Source: Frankia sp. AgB1.9 (GTDB lineage: Bacteria > Actinomycetota > Actinomycetes > Frankiales > Frankiaceae). Taken from it: a stretch of 51,117 nt of DNA. Below the pieces are notes generated by a model. It searched no databases, was not told the DNA's origin, and saw nothing but the letters and a program-made list of their open reading frames with translations. The position numbers were made by a program, and so were the translations under genes. The stretch lies in the NCBI RefSeq assembly GCF_016786355.1, contig NZ_JADWYX010000064.1, positions 1 through 51,117 on the forward strand, in the 5' to 3' direction. This document shows positions 16,939 through 25,116 of this stretch, piece by piece; the stretch's first letter is position 1, and each line of letters starts with the position of its first letter.

Positions 16939-17562
16939 TCAGGGCTCGACGGCGAGGCGGAGCCCGAAGCCGATCAGCACAAGTCCGGTGACGCGGTCGA
17001 CCCAGCGGCGGACCGGCCCGTCGGACAGCCAGCGCGTCACCGGCCCAGACAGGGCGAGCAACGCGACGTAGTAGCCGGCGGTCAGCACGACGAAGATCCC
17101 GCCGAGCAGCAGCGAGGTCGCCGCGACCGGGGCGTGGGTCGGAATGAACCCGGGCAGGAACGTCATGAAGAAGACGCCGACCTTCGGGTTCAGGAGATCC
17201 GTCAGCAGCCCGGACGTGAACCCGGTCCCCACCAGGCCGCCGCGCCGTCCGCGCGCGGGTTCACCGGCCGGGCCTTTGTGGGGGCGGGCGCGCAGGGTCA
17301 CGAAACCCATCCAGCCCAGGTAGAGCGCGCCCGCGACCCGCAGTCCGAGGTAGGCGTCGTGGCTCGCGGTCAGCAGCGCCGACAGGCCGAGTGCCGCCGC
17401 GACGACCCATACGACCAGCCCGGTCATCACACCGAGCGACGCTCGCACGGCGGCCCGGCGTCCGCCCGCCATCAGGTTTCGCACCACGATGAGGGTGTCC
17501 GGCCCCGGCAGCAGCACGATGAGCACGGAGGCGACGGTGAACGTGGCGACGTCGACGAGCAC
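16939..17562 (-). CDS. LysE-family exporter
   Basis: 207 aa, six predicted membrane helices. The LysE/RhtB family signature is LLPGPDTLIVVRNLMAGGRRAAVRASLG near the N-terminus, with FFMTFLPGFI and the C-terminal R-W-V-D-R-V-T-G-L-V-L-I-G-F-G-L end that is highly characteristic. Exports amino acids or similar small solutes by proton antiport. The GTG start at 17562 gives the normal family length. No regulator is adjacent, and there is no operon partner. Confidence 0.92.
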   Translation of the reverse strand: MLVDVATFTVASVLIVLLPGPDTLIVVRNLMAGGRRAAVRASLGVMTGLVVWVVAAALGLSALLTASHDAYLGLRVAGALYLGWMGFVTLRARPHKGPAGEPARGRRGGLVGTGFTSGLLTDLLNPKVGVFFMTFLPGFIPTHAPVAATSLLLGGIFVVLTAGYYVALLALSGPVTRWLSDGPVRRWVDRVTGLVLIGFGLRLAVEP

Positions 17563-17636
17563 CGGGAAAGCGTACGAGGCGTCGAAGCATGCAACTACCG
17601 GATTTCAGGGCCTCGCGGGCCTGTGCCAGGCCACGG

Positions 17637-18302
17637 TCACGCCTGGGGCGCGAACGACGGATCGCGGCCGATGAAGGCGAGGAGGCGGGTCTGCGCGCCG
17701 GAACCGGCCGGGACCTCGACCCGTGGGCCGTACTGGCCGGAGTCCCGAAGCAGGCCCTCGATCGGTTCCATCCCGGCCAACAGGACCGCGCACAGGTCGG
17801 GGTCGAGGCTGTCGTCCTGACCGGTGGCACGGGCGAGATCCCAGGTGTGCATGAAGATGTCGACCGTGTAGAACTGGTCGACCGCGGGGGCGAGCGGGTG
17901 CTCGCCGACCATCGGATGACGAAGCTTCCGGTCCGTGGTCGCCGGATCGTCCAGCAACGCCTGGACAGCGTCGGCGTGTACCTGCCAGGCGGCGACCGGG
18001 TCCTCGTCGACCGAGGGACCCTGGGCCAGCTCGATGCCGGTTCCAGCCGCCAGGAACCCGGGAAACCACTCGCACAGGTGGCGTACGACGTCGCGCGCGG
18101 TCCACTCCGGCACCGGCGTGGGAGCGTCCCAGTCCTTGGTGCCTAGAACACGGTCGGTGAAGCCCGCCGCGACCGCGCGGTGGCGTTCGGCTGGCCGGTC
18201 CGCCAGCGCCGCGAGGGAGCCGCCGGTGCCGGCGTCCTGTGGCTGACCGGTCCGGTTCGTGTCCTCGCGCCGGTCTGCTGCGGTGGATCGTCCTTCCGCC
18301 AT
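17637..18302 (-). CDS. TIGR03086-type DinB/mycothiol-maleylpyruvate-isomerase-fold protein
   Basis: 221 aa four-helix metal-binding fold. Diagnostic blocks are WDAPTPVPEWTARDVVRHLCEWFPGF, VDIFMHTWDLARATGQDD and PDLCAVLLAGMEP, matching the TIGR03086 family. Histidines in VRHLCEW and FMHTWDLA are the likely metal ligands. The family is proposed to act in mycothiol-dependent detoxification or isomerisation; function of this subgroup is unproven. Starts one base after the SRPBCC stop codon, so it is the third gene of the ArsR-SRPBCC-TIGR03086 operon. Confidence 0.88.
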   Translation of the reverse strand: MAEGRSTAADRREDTNRTGQPQDAGTGGSLAALADRPAERHRAVAAGFTDRVLGTKDWDAPTPVPEWTARDVVRHLCEWFPGFLAAGTGIELAQGPSVDEDPVAAWQVHADAVQALLDDPATTDRKLRHPMVGEHPLAPAVDQFYTVDIFMHTWDLARATGQDDSLDPDLCAVLLAGMEPIEGLLRDSGQYGPRVEVPAGSGAQTRLLAFIGRDPSFAPQA

Positions 18303-18303
18303 G

Positions 18304-18786
18304 TCAGGCGTCCAGGGCGCGCAGGAGGGCGTCCAGCTTGAGGTAGCCCTGTTCGACCCCGGTCTCCATGCCGCTGTTCAGGAACGCGTCACGGCTCTCG
18401 AAACTGTCGACCAGCGACTGGGCGTGCAGGCGGGTGCGGCCGTCTCCGAGGTCCTCGAACCACATCGTCTCGAGCGCCACCTGGTCCGGCGCACCCTCGT
18501 AGGTGAAGGTCTGGATCAGGCGCGCGGGACCGACCTCGTGGAACGACCCGTGGAAGGCGTGCTCGACGCCGCCCCGGGCGCCGACGTAACGCCAGCTTCC
18601 GCCGGTGCGCGCGTCCCAGTAGTCGATCGTGGTCTCGAAGCCGTCCGGGCCGACCCACTGGGTGAACAGCGCGGGGTCCGTGTGGGCGCGCACGAGCTGC
18701 GCGGGTGTGGCGTGGAAGTCGCGGGTCATCCGGACGAGCGGCACGTTCGGGTCCGCTTCGATCGTGACCGTCTTGGTGGTGGCCAT
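18304..18786 (-). CDS. SRPBCC (AHSA1-type) lipid- or ligand-binding protein
   Basis: 160 aa START-like fold. Typical pattern: VRMTRDFHATPAQLVRAHTDPALFTQWVG, GGSWRYVGARGG, FHGSFHEVGPARLIQTFTYEG and GMETGVEQGYLKLDALL at the C-terminus. This is the AHSA1-like subgroup regularly found behind an ArsR regulator. The fold forms a hydrophobic pocket; no catalytic residues can be assigned. The ATG overlaps the ArsR stop codon by one base (TGATG on the minus strand), showing translational coupling. Confidence 0.92.
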   Translation of the reverse strand: MATTKTVTIEADPNVPLVRMTRDFHATPAQLVRAHTDPALFTQWVGPDGFETTIDYWDARTGGSWRYVGARGGVEHAFHGSFHEVGPARLIQTFTYEGAPDQVALETMWFEDLGDGRTRLHAQSLVDSFESRDAFLNSGMETGVEQGYLKLDALLRALDA

Positions 18787-19160
18787 CAGGCTGTCTCCCT
18801 GCTCAGTTGGTCGTCGTTCTGCATGGGCGTCTCTTCGGCGGAGTCGCCGGTCATGGCGGCGAGGACGGCGTCGAGGCGTTGGTAGCGCCGCTCGGCCTCG
18901 CGGCGGTAACGCTCCAGCCAGGCCGTCGCCAGGTCGAAGACCTGGGCCTCCAGGTGCACCGGGCTGCGGTGCGCGGCCCCCGCCCGGCTGACGAGCCCGG
19001 CCTGCTCCAGCACCTTCAGATGCTTGGAGACCGCCTGCACCGACACCTCGTAGGGCGCCGCCAGCTCGCCGACCGTCGCGTCACCGTCGGTGAGCCGGGC
19101 GACCAGGTCCCGCCGGGTCGGGTCGGCCAGCGCCGCGAACACCCGGGAAAGCTGGTCCAC
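18786..19160 (-). CDS. ArsR-family transcriptional regulator
   Basis: 124-aa winged-helix repressor: FAALADPTRRDLVARLTDGDATVGELAAPYEVSVQAVSKHLKVLEQAGLVSR is the complete ArsR DNA-binding domain. The ELCVC-type metal site of true ArsR/SmtB is absent (no cysteine in the helix), as is usual for ArsR proteins paired with SRPBCC genes. The GTG start at 19160 is supported by AGGAGGT six bases upstream. First gene of the operon, and two 16-bp palindromes lie directly upstream, so autoregulation is likely. Confidence 0.93.
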   Translation of the reverse strand: MDQLSRVFAALADPTRRDLVARLTDGDATVGELAAPYEVSVQAVSKHLKVLEQAGLVSRAGAAHRSPVHLEAQVFDLATAWLERYRREAERRYQRLDAVLAAMTGDSAEETPMQNDDQLSRETA

Positions 19161-19172
19161 AACCCCACCTCC

Positions 19173-19233
19173 TCAACCACTCGGTTGACGAAACCCTCTC
19201 GCGCTTCGACGCGCATGTCAACCATCTGGTTGA
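19173..19233. promoter_or_regulatory. Two ArsR operators, TCAACCAnnnGGTTGA
   Basis: TCAACCACTCGGTTGA (19173-19188) and TCAACCATCTGGTTGA (19218-19233) are 16-bp palindromes differing only in the centre, spaced 45 bp apart, the first abutting the ArsR ribosome-binding site. ArsR regulators of SRPBCC operons are known to use CAACC...GGTTG-type sites, so assignment as operators is strong inference. Confidence 0.8.
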
Positions 19234-19285
19234 GATCGCCGGAACGCCGCTGTCTCGGCCCCGCTGGGATGGCCTGATCGGGCCA

Positions 19286-19361
19286 AGATCGCTGTTTCGG
19301 CCCTCGGAGGGTCGTGTTCGACGCCGGATCGCAGCCACTCCAGGGCCGAACCGGCGATCAT
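19286..19361 (+). repeat. 76-bp dispersed palindromic element, copy C
   Basis: AGATCGCTGTTTCGGCCCT arm, GGGTCGT, variable centre, GCAGCCAC, AGGGCCGAACCGGCGATCAT. It lies in the divergent gap between arsR and the CoA-transferase operon, the only one of the six copies in a divergent region. The rest of the 19161-19589 gap holds the ArsR operators, the heptamer repeat and the CoA-transferase promoter region. Confidence 0.9.
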
Positions 19362-19362
19362 C

Positions 19363-19396
19363 CTGGCGGCTGGCGGCTGGCGGCTGGCGGCTGGCG
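19363..19396. repeat. Heptamer tandem repeat (CTGGCGG), about 4.5 units
   Basis: Four perfect CTGGCGG units plus a partial one begin two bases after the end of palindromic copy C. A different heptamer repeat follows copy D in the same way. Confidence 0.85.
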
Positions 19397-19589
19397 CGAG
19401 GGTGCGGGGTCGTCGGCGGGGGAGTGTCGGCTTCGTCGGGCTGAAGGTCGACGCGAGAGCGGCCCTCTCGGCTAGCGAGAGGAAGCGTGGCAGTCCAAGG
19501 GGCCGGCCGTTTCGGACACGCTGGACGTACTGGTTAGTCGCCACTAACCTGACGCGGGTTGGTGGGACGAGGTGGGAGGCGGGTGAGCG

Positions 19590-20336
19590 GTGGACAAGGT
19601 GGTGGCGGCCGCGGCCGACGCGGTGGCGGACATCGGCGACGGGGCCTCGCTGGCAGTGGGCGGGTTCGGCCTGTGCGGCATCCCCAGCGTGCTGATCGAC
19701 GCGTTGCACGAGGCCGGGGTCTCCGGGCTGAAGACCGTGAGCAACAACTGCGGCGTCGACGGCTGGGGCCTGGGCGTCCTGCTGCGGGCTGGCAAGATCG
19801 CGCGGACGACAGGCTCCTACGTCGGGGAGAACAAGGAGTTCGAGCGGCAGTTCCTCGCCGGTGAGCTGGAGGTCGAGCTCGTCCCGCAGGGCACCCTGGC
19901 CGAGCGGCTGCGCGCCGGTGGCGCCGGTATCCCCGCGTTCTACACGCCCGCCGGCGTCGGCACCCAGATCGCCGACGGTGGCCTGCCGCTGCGTTACGAC
20001 GGCAAGGGCGGTGTCGCGCTCGCCTCCGAACCGAAGGAGACGCGGGCCTTCGACGGCGTCGACTACGTGCTGGAGCGCGCGATCGTCACCGACTTCGCGC
20101 TGGTGCACGCCTGGAAGGGCGATCGCCACGGCAACCTCGTCTACCGGGAGAGCGCCGCGAACTTCAACCCGCTGTGCGCCGCCGCAGGGAAGATCACCAT
20201 CGCCGAGGTCGAGGAGATCGTAGAGCCCGGCGAGCTCGATCCCGCCGAGATCCACACCCCGGGCATCTTCGTCCAGCGGGTCGTGCACGCGCCGGACATC
20301 GTGAAGCGCATCGAGAAGAGGACGGTGTCGGCATGA
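19590..20336 (+). CDS. 3-oxoacid CoA-transferase subunit A (SCOT alpha)
   Basis: 248 aa. The N-terminal VGGFGLCGIPSVLIDALHEAG is the subunit-A glycine-rich CoA-binding motif; NNCGVDGWGLGVLL, VELVPQGTLAERLRAGGAGIPAFYTPAGVGT and YVLERAIVTDFALVHAWKGD follow in the standard order. It transfers CoA from succinyl-CoA to a 3-oxoacid such as acetoacetate or 3-oxoadipate, with subunit B. The start is the GTG at 19590 with GGGAGG about 15 bases upstream. The stop overlaps the next start (ATGA), giving the usual A-B operon. Confidence 0.95.
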   Translation: MDKVVAAAADAVADIGDGASLAVGGFGLCGIPSVLIDALHEAGVSGLKTVSNNCGVDGWGLGVLLRAGKIARTTGSYVGENKEFERQFLAGELEVELVPQGTLAERLRAGGAGIPAFYTPAGVGTQIADGGLPLRYDGKGGVALASEPKETRAFDGVDYVLERAIVTDFALVHAWKGDRHGNLVYRESAANFNPLCAAAGKITIAEVEEIVEPGELDPAEIHTPGIFVQRVVHAPDIVKRIEKRTVSA

Positions 20337-20974
20337 GCCTGTCCCGTACGGAGCTGGCCGCCCGCGTCGCCCAGGAGCTCAAGGACGGCCAGTACGTCAA
20401 CCTCGGGATCGGCCTGCCGACCCTCGTGCCGAACTACCTGCCCGCGGGCGTGCATGTCGTCCTGCACTCGGAGAACGGCGTGCTCGGCGTCGGCCCCTAC
20501 CCGACCGAGGACGACGTCGACCCGGACCTGATCAATGCCGGCAAGGAGACCGTCACGGTCCTGCCCGGCGCGTCGTTCTTCGACTCCGCGACGTCGTTCT
20601 CGATGATCCGCGGCGGACACGTCGACGTCGCCGTCCTCGGCGCGATGCAGGTCTCCGCGACCGGCGACCTGGCCAACTGGATGATCCCCGGCAAGATGGT
20701 CAAGGGCATGGGCGGCGCGATGGACCTCGTCCACGGCGCCCGCAAGGTCATCGTGATGATGGAGCACACCGCCAAGGACGGCAGCCACAAGCTGGTCGAC
20801 ACCTGCTCCCTGCCGCTGACCGGCAAGTCCTGCGTCCACCGCGTCATCACAGACCTGGCCGTCCTCGACGTCGTCCCCGGCACCGGTTTTGTCCTGCGCG
20901 AGCTGGCCCCCGGCATCACCGTCGACGAGGTCCGCAAGGCCACCGGCCCCGAACTGACGGTCGCCCTCGACTGA
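20333..20974 (+). CDS. 3-oxoacid CoA-transferase subunit B (SCOT beta)
   Basis: 213 aa, matching the family length. Catalytic Glu lies in the SENGVLGVGPYP motif (family: G/S-E-N-G) at about residue 46. Other family blocks are YVNLGIGLPTLVPNYLP, GGHVDVAVLGAMQVSATGDLANWMIPGKM and GMGGAMDLVHGARKVIVMMEHTAKDG. It acts in the cytoplasm as the partner of the A subunit for ketone-body or aromatic (3-oxoadipate) catabolism; which one cannot be decided because no pathway gene is adjacent. Confidence 0.95.
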   Translation: MSLSRTELAARVAQELKDGQYVNLGIGLPTLVPNYLPAGVHVVLHSENGVLGVGPYPTEDDVDPDLINAGKETVTVLPGASFFDSATSFSMIRGGHVDVAVLGAMQVSATGDLANWMIPGKMVKGMGGAMDLVHGARKVIVMMEHTAKDGSHKLVDTCSLPLTGKSCVHRVITDLAVLDVVPGTGFVLRELAPGITVDEVRKATGPELTVALD

Positions 20975-21114
20975 GGTTCGCGAGGGCGGCTCTCGATGGC
21001 TACCGCGATCCGAACGGCTCGTGTCGCACTGAAGGCGACATCGCCGCGCGGAGCACCGCAACTGTCATTCCGTGACCGAATTGCGCCTTTTATCAACCGG
21101 CGCCGGGGTGGGGT

Positions 21115-23157
21115 TCAGCCGGCGGCGGGTGTGGGGGAGGCGTTGGCGGTGTCGATCGGGACGCGGACCTTGGGGCCCGCGCCGATCGAGTTGCGGGCCT
21201 CGATGTAGACGGTCACCCCGGCCGCGCAGTCGGCACCGTCGGCGGCAGTGGCGCAGTTCAGGAGGAAGGTCGGCGAGGTGCTGGTGGTGACAGTGGTGGC
21301 CGTGCCGTTCCCGGTCACGGCGATGCGGTAGTCGACCTGGCTGTCGCCGCCGAGGTCCGCGGGCGGGTCCCAGGTCAGGCGGCGGCTTCCGGGGCCGGGG
21401 GTGGTCTGGACGACGTTCCTGACCTGTCCTGGCGCCACGCAGCCGACGGCGTCGACGGGCGCCGACGGGGTCGAGCCGCCGGGGCCCACGGCGGTCACCG
21501 TGAACGAGCGGCTGGCGCAGTCGGGCACCTTCACGGCGACGGTGGTCCGCCCGGCGGCGACGGTCCTGGTCGCCAGGCCGGTGGCGGCGATCTGGTAGCT
21601 GGTGACGGAGCCGCCGTCGGGCTGGGTGATCGTCAGCGACACCGCGCCAGACTGGGCCGTCGCCCGCAGGACCGGCTGCGCCGGCGCGCCAGCCGACGGC
21701 GAGGCGGTCGCGGTCGCCGACTGGGTGGGCGACGACGTGGGCCTCGCCGAGGCGGACGGCCTGGGCCCGGGGTTGCTCGACCGGTCGCCGGGCGCGCTCG
21801 CCGATGGTTCGGGAGTGAGCCCGAACGTGGGTCCGGACTCGGCCCCGGTGTCGTTCGCGGGATTACCGTGTCCGGCGGCCCGCAGCGCGACCGCGATACC
21901 CGTGCCGGCGAGCACCAGCACGACGATGGCGGCGACCAGCAGCATGAGCCCGCGGCGCGACCGGTCGGGACGCCGCCGACGGCCGGTGGCACCCGGCGGC
22001 AGGACCCGATCCGGCGGCGGCGCCGAGCCGGGGCCGGAACCTGGGTGTTGGCCAGCGGCCGCCGGCTCCCGGACCCGGGCGTCCGGCCGGCGGCTGGCCG
22101 GCAGGTCGGTCCGGGTCTCGGCGACCGCGTCGTCGGCGAGGAAACGGTTGAGCAGGGTGGGCTGCGCGCCGTCGTCGTCGAGCCCACCGGGCACGTGCGT
22201 CGTGAGGTTGCGGTCCCAGTCCGGCGTCAGGCTCCACGTCGGCACGGACTCGTGGGTCCGCGGGCCCGACGTCGACGAGTCCGGGCGGCCCAGCCGGGGC
22301 AGCGCGGGCAGGCCGGAGAACGTCGGTTCCAACGCGGTCAACGTCGCGATCGCCTGGGACGCGGTCGGGCGGTCCCCGGGCTGCTTGGCGAGCATCGCGG
22401 CGAGGAGGTCCCAGAGCTGGTCGGACAGGTCCGCGGGCCGCACGGGGGTCTCGTTGACGTGGCGGAGCAGCACGGCGATCGCGGGGCCGCCGACGAACGG
22501 CGGCTGGCCCGCGAGCAGCTCGTAGAACAGGCAGCCGGTCGAGTAGATGTCGACGGCCGGGGTCGTCGGCTGGGCGCTGGCCAGCTCGGGGGCCAGGTAC
22601 GACGGCGTTCCCAGAATTCCGGTGCCGGTCGTCAGCGACGGGCCTTCCAGCTGGCGGGCGATGCCGAAGTCGGTGAGGACCGCGTCGTCGCCGTCGAGCA
22701 GCACGTTCTCCGGCTTGACATCGCGGTGCACGACGCCGGCCTCGTGCGCCCGGCGCAGGGCGACCAGCACCTGGCCGGTCAGCCGGCCGGCGTCGGTCGG
22801 GGTGAGGGTGCCACGGCGGCGCAGCAGGCCGCGCAGGTCGCCGTCTGGTAGGTAGTCCATGACGATGCCGACGCGGTCGTCCTGGGCGATGAGGTGCCGA
22901 ATCCGGATGATGTGCCGGTCGGCGAGCCGGGCGACGACCGAGCATTCCCGCAGCAGCCGGGCGACCACCTGGTCGTCGTCGGCCAGTTCCTGGCGCAGCA
23001 GCTTGACGGCGACCAGCTCGCCGTTCGGGGTGACCGCTCGGCGGACCTCTCCGGTCGCGCCGCGACCGAGCACCGCGCCGATCCGCAGGTCGCCGAGGGC
23101 GAACTCGTCCTCGGCGGTCATCCCGCCCAGGCCCGCGCCCGTCCAACCGCCGTCCAT
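21115..23157 (-). CDS. Ser/Thr protein kinase (PknB-like) with extracellular FN3-like domains
   Basis: 680 aa receptor-type kinase. Kinase domain about 20-280: P-loop GRGATGEV (31-38), Lys52, HRD (144-146), DFG (163-165), then GTPSYLAPE and the DIYSTGCLFYELL block; all catalytic residues are present. A Pro/Arg-rich juxtamembrane linker leads to one membrane helix (about 404-426), a Ser/Thr/Pro stalk and two FN3-like domains (about 495-680) rather than PASTA repeats. The start is the ATG at 23157; the open frame continues far upstream through the divergent AKR gene but without homology. A second start at 23121 is possible. The external FN3 modules probably sense a surface polymer or protein (inference). 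Confidence 0.93.
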   Translation of the reverse strand: MDGGWTGAGLGGMTAEDEFALGDLRIGAVLGRGATGEVRRAVTPNGELVAVKLLRQELADDDQVVARLLRECSVVARLADRHIIRIRHLIAQDDRVGIVMDYLPDGDLRGLLRRRGTLTPTDAGRLTGQVLVALRRAHEAGVVHRDVKPENVLLDGDDAVLTDFGIARQLEGPSLTTGTGILGTPSYLAPELASAQPTTPAVDIYSTGCLFYELLAGQPPFVGGPAIAVLLRHVNETPVRPADLSDQLWDLLAAMLAKQPGDRPTASQAIATLTALEPTFSGLPALPRLGRPDSSTSGPRTHESVPTWSLTPDWDRNLTTHVPGGLDDDGAQPTLLNRFLADDAVAETRTDLPASRRPDARVREPAAAGQHPGSGPGSAPPPDRVLPPGATGRRRRPDRSRRGLMLLVAAIVVLVLAGTGIAVALRAAGHGNPANDTGAESGPTFGLTPEPSASAPGDRSSNPGPRPSASARPTSSPTQSATATASPSAGAPAQPVLRATAQSGAVSLTITQPDGGSVTSYQIAATGLATRTVAAGRTTVAVKVPDCASRSFTVTAVGPGGSTPSAPVDAVGCVAPGQVRNVVQTTPGPGSRRLTWDPPADLGGDSQVDYRIAVTGNGTATTVTTSTSPTFLLNCATAADGADCAAGVTVYIEARNSIGAGPKVRVPIDTANASPTPAAG

Positions 23158-23328
23158 CGGTCCCGCTTCCCTTGTGTCAACCCGCCGATCCTCCCATAGG
23201 CCCGATCCGGGCCTGGAGAACCGGTCGGCCGGGACCGCTGCCAGGGCGTCCGCCGGCCACGCCCGGCGCCGGCGCGCGGCGGGACCGTACTCTGCGATCA
23301 GGTGGGAGTCGTCGTGAGCGGAGGGTCC

Positions 23329-24276
23329 ATGCAGACACGGCCGTTGGGCACGAGCGGGCCGGCGGTGTCCGTCGTCGGGCTGGGCTGCAACAACTTCGGG
23401 ATGAAGATCGACGCCGCGGCGACGGCGGCGGTCGTGGGTGCCGCGCTCGACGCCGGGATCACCCATTTCGACACGGCCGAGATGTACGGCGGCGGGAGGT
23501 CGGAGGAGTACCTCGGAGCGGCCCTCGGGTCCCGGCGCGACGAGGTCATCATCGCGACCAAGGTGCTGCCCCGCCCGGCGGACGAGCCCTACGCCCCGGG
23601 CATCCTGCGCCGGCGCATCCTGGCTGGCTGCGAGGGCAGCCTGCGTCGGCTGGGCACCGACCGGATCGACGTCTACTACCAGCACTATGTCGACGCCGAC
23701 GCCCCGAACGCCGAGGCGATGGACACGTTCGACGAGCTCGTCAGGGCGGGCAAGGTGCGCCACCTCGCCTGCTCCAACGTCACGGGGCCGCAGATCGAGG
23801 AGCGGACTTCCTACGCCGACGGGCACGGGGTCGCGCCGTTCACGGCGGCCCAGATCGAATGGAGCCTGCTGTCCCGGAGCGTCGAGGCGCAGATCGTGCC
23901 GGCGGCGGTGAAGGCTGGGATGGGGATCGTTCCCTACTTCCCGCTGGCCTCCGGCTTGCTTTCCGGCAAGTACCAGGCGGGGGTGCCGTTCCCGGCGGGA
24001 TCGCGGCTCGGGGACCTGCCGTTCTTCGCCCGGACCGCGACTGCGGAGAACTTCGCCTACATCGACGCGCTGACGGCGTTCGCCCGGGAGCGGGGCCACA
24101 CGATCCTGGAGCTGGCGATCGCCTGGCTCGCGGCCCAGAACGGCGTCTCCAGCGTCATCGCCGGGGCGACCAGGCCCGAGCAGGTCGCCGCCAACGCGGC
24201 GGCGGCCGCCTGGGAACTCACCGCCGCCGACCTGACCGCCCTCGACAGGATCCCGCCCCCGGCTTCGCCCGCCTGA
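23329..24276 (+). CDS. Aldo/keto reductase
   Basis: 315-aa TIM-barrel NADPH-dependent reductase. The tetrad is visible: Asp in THFDTAEMYGGG with Tyr in the same motif, Lys in IIATKVLPRP, and His in YYQHYVD. NADP-binding end: SSVIAGATRPEQVAANAAA. Reduces aldehydes or ketones; substrate unknown. The start is the ATG at 23329, which has GGAGGG upstream, rather than the GTG at 23302. Divergent from the kinase gene, with a 171-base gap as shared promoter region. Confidence 0.92.
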   Translation: MQTRPLGTSGPAVSVVGLGCNNFGMKIDAAATAAVVGAALDAGITHFDTAEMYGGGRSEEYLGAALGSRRDEVIIATKVLPRPADEPYAPGILRRRILAGCEGSLRRLGTDRIDVYYQHYVDADAPNAEAMDTFDELVRAGKVRHLACSNVTGPQIEERTSYADGHGVAPFTAAQIEWSLLSRSVEAQIVPAAVKAGMGIVPYFPLASGLLSGKYQAGVPFPAGSRLGDLPFFARTATAENFAYIDALTAFARERGHTILELAIAWLAAQNGVSSVIAGATRPEQVAANAAAAAWELTAADLTALDRIPPPASPA

Positions 24277-24324
24277 CGCCGGGCTGGCTCGGCGAGCGCT
24301 GCCTGGGCGGCACGTTGGTGGCTG

Positions 24325-24400
24325 TGATCGCCGTTTCGGCCCTGACATGGTCGTAGAAAGCCGCTGGTAACAACCACGCGAGGGCCCAAGCGGCGATCAT
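24325..24400 (+). repeat. 76-bp dispersed palindromic element, copy D
   Basis: TGATCGCCGTTTCGGCCCT arm, TGGTCGT, variable centre, ACAACCAC, AGGGCCCAAGCGGCGATCAT. It lies between the convergent AKR and response-regulator genes, 48 bases after the AKR stop. Confidence 0.92.
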
Positions 24401-24405
24401 GGCCC

Positions 24406-24447
24406 GGGTGCCGGGTGCCGGGTGCCGGGTGCCGGGTGCCGGGTACC
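24406..24447. repeat. Heptamer tandem repeat (GGGTGCC), 5 units plus a variant
   Basis: Five perfect GGGTGCC units followed by GGGTACC. It starts six bases after the end of copy D. Confidence 0.9.
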
Positions 24448-24480
24448 GTCAGCCGGCGGCGGCGGGGCTCGGCTGGGGGG

Positions 24481-25116
24481 CTACTTCTCGACCCGGGCGG
24501 CGAACACCGCGGCCTGGGTCCGGCTGGTCAGTTCCAGCTTGACCAGGATCGAGGAGACGTAGTTCTTGACCGTCTTCTCGGACAGGTGGATCCGGCTGGC
24601 GATCTGCCGGTTCGTGAGGCCCTCGGCGACCAGGTGCAGGATCTCCCGCTCGCGGGTGCCGAGGGCTGCGAGCTTCGGGTCCTGCGTCGGTCCCTCGCGC
24701 AGGCGGGTGAGGACGCGCTGGGTGACGGCCGGGTCGAGCAGCGACCGGCCCGCGGCGATCGTGCGGATCGCGCCGATCAGGTCGGTGCCCTTGATCTGCT
24801 TGAGCAGGTAGCCGGCCGCGCCAGCCATGATCGCGGAGAACAGCGCGTCGTCGTCGTCATACGACGTGAGGATGAGGCAGCCGATCTCCGGGTGGGCGGA
24901 GCGGATGTCCCGGCAGACGTCGATGCCGCTGCCGTCCTCCAACCGGGCGTCGAGAACGGCGACGTTCGGCGCGGCGGCCGGGAGGCGGCGCAGCGCCTCG
25001 GCGGCGGTCGAGGCCTCGCCGACGACCTGGATGTCGCCGGTGTCCTCGAGCATCTCGCGGATGCCACGACGCACGATCTCGTGGTCATCCAGCAGGAACA
25101 CCCGCACTTCGCTCAT
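24481..25116 (-). CDS. NarL/FixJ-family response regulator, DevR (DosR)-like
   Basis: 211 aa. The receiver domain (1-120) has acidic pair D10/D11, phospho-acceptor D56 (VAVLDARL), Ser/Thr of LILTS and Lys in GYLLKQIKG. The LuxR-type HTH is at about 148-205 (LGTREREILHLVAEGLTNRQIASRIHLSEKTVKNYVSSILVKL). The phrasing LILTSYDDDDA, GRSLLDPAVTQRVLTRL, TVKNYVS and RTQAAVFAARV closely follows mycobacterial DevR/DosR, the hypoxia and NO response regulator. No histidine kinase is adjacent, so this is an orphan here. Conserved residues suggest normal phosphorylation. It could equally be a paralogue with another signal. Confidence 0.9.
   Translation of the reverse strand: MSEVRVFLLDDHEIVRRGIREMLEDTGDIQVVGEASTAAEALRRLPAAAPNVAVLDARLEDGSGIDVCRDIRSAHPEIGCLILTSYDDDDALFSAIMAGAAGYLLKQIKGTDLIGAIRTIAAGRSLLDPAVTQRVLTRLREGPTQDPKLAALGTREREILHLVAEGLTNRQIASRIHLSEKTVKNYVSSILVKLELTSRTQAAVFAARVEK

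Noticed and set aside
20975..21114. Additional copy of the 76-bp palindrome between convergent scoB and kinase genes
   Set aside because: Neither the GATCGCCGTTT arm nor the CAACCAC motif is present.
24406..24447. CRISPR-like array
   Set aside because: Units are 7 bp with no spacers; simple tandem repeat.
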